Assembly (NCBI RefSeq): GCF_938028185.1
Contig: NZ_CALJAH010000171.1
Span: 1-6,054, forward strand
Direction of reading: 5' to 3'
DNA from: an uncultured Cardiobacterium sp.
Lineage (GTDB): Bacteria; Pseudomonadota; Gammaproteobacteria; Cardiobacteriales; Cardiobacteriaceae
DNA length: 6,054 nt
Part shown: one piece after another, positions 5,914-6,054 of the stretch
How positions within the stretch are numbered: the first letter of the stretch is position 1
How the letters are laid out: each line of letters opens with the position of its first letter
Made by a program: the position numbers and the translations under genes
The notes under the pieces: model-generated
The model's input: only the letters and a program-made list of their open reading frames with translations
Database searches by the model: none
Told to the model about the DNA's origin: nothing

Positions 5914-5944
5914 GTAGGGGCGATTAGCGCGGCGTAACCGCCCG
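5914..5944. repeat. Dispersed copy of the tandem-array stem-loop
   Basis: GTAGG then GGGCGATTA (5918-5926), loop GCGCGGCG, and TAACCGCCC (5935-5943) match the stem-loop of the 3395-3870 array, with two changes, but without the rest of the 159-bp unit. In a minus-strand RNA the arm change gives a G-U pair, so the 9-bp stem is kept; in a plus-strand RNA it is an A-C mismatch. The stem-loop is thus a mobile or repeatedly used unit independent of the long repeat. Confidence 0.7.
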
Positions 5945-5947
5945 GTA

Positions 5948-5961
5948 GAGCTGTTTACAAT
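5948..5961. repeat. Solo copy of the MITE-like element's end
   Basis: GAGCTGTTTACAAT is identical over 14 bp to the sequence spanning the left end of the inverted-repeat element (3881-3894). The following bases differ, with no C-rich arm and no opposite end within the window. It may be an element remnant or a preferred junction sequence. Confidence 0.45.
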
Positions 5962-5980
5962 TGGCCATAACATGATGATT

Positions 5981-6054
5981 TCATTCGCAGGTTTGGTTAA
6001 GGTCTGTTTCCCATTCAGTCGTAAATACGCCTAAGCCAATGCGGTTGCGTCGCG
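5981..6054 (-). CDS. 3' end of an unidentified gene entering from the right
   Basis: On the minus strand a frame is open from the window edge to TGA at 5983-5981, giving 23 residues with the recognisable stretch GVFTTEWETDLNQTCE. Its composition is less G+C-rich than the operon's and the stretch is protein-like. The other two minus-strand frames are stopped within the same interval. The stem-loop and terminator-like hairpin that follow fit the end of a transcription unit. No family can be assigned from so little sequence, and the open frame could be chance. Confidence 0.35.
   Translation of the reverse strand, partial: RRNRIGLGVFTTEWETDLNQTCE

Noticed and set aside
5972..6034. Plus-strand 20-codon ORF near the right edge
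   Set aside because: Its start has no ribosome binding site, and it lies opposite the more protein-like end of a minus-strand gene.

Overview
The window comes from a G+C-rich Gram-negative bacterium, most likely a beta- or gammaproteobacterium. The grounds are strong G/C bias at third codon positions, clear Shine-Dalgarno sequences, a DoxX-like/DUF2269/SDR gene set common in proteobacteria, and intergenic DNA full of short palindromic repeats. I did not notice a Neisseria-type or Pasteurellaceae-type DNA uptake sequence by eye. A Cardiobacteriaceae-like host is only a weak guess. All recognisable genes lie on the minus strand, so transcription runs from right to left.

Right edge (about 5870-6054): the last 23 codons of an unidentified gene, then a lone copy of a mobile-element end, a dispersed stem-loop repeat and a small intrinsic-terminator-like hairpin. 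Next is a perfect 18-bp palindrome just upstream of the next operon, a good operator candidate. Middle right (4087-5826): a tight three-gene operon. It encodes a DoxX-like four-helix membrane protein, a DUF2269 four-helix membrane protein starting on a GTGA overlap, and an NAD(P)-binding atypical SDR/epimerase-like protein 7 nt further on. From memory, DoxX-like domains of this type are often fused to the C terminus of such SDR proteins, so this operon looks like the split form of one membrane-associated redox module.

Middle (3361-4086): no gene. It holds a 198-bp MITE-like element with long imperfect inverted repeats ending 4 bp from the SDR stop codon, and three tandem 158/159-bp repeat units. 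Each unit carries a conserved stem-loop, and one further stem-loop copy lies near the right edge.

Left (85-3360): one very large gene for a 1091-residue membrane protein of unknown function. By eye it contains four repeats of a helix pair followed by a PH-like beta domain, interleaved with three further helix pairs. This multi-module protein and the repeat-rich spacer in front of it are the least explained parts of the window. The left edge (1-45) holds part of a REP-like double hairpin that could terminate transcription entering from the left.
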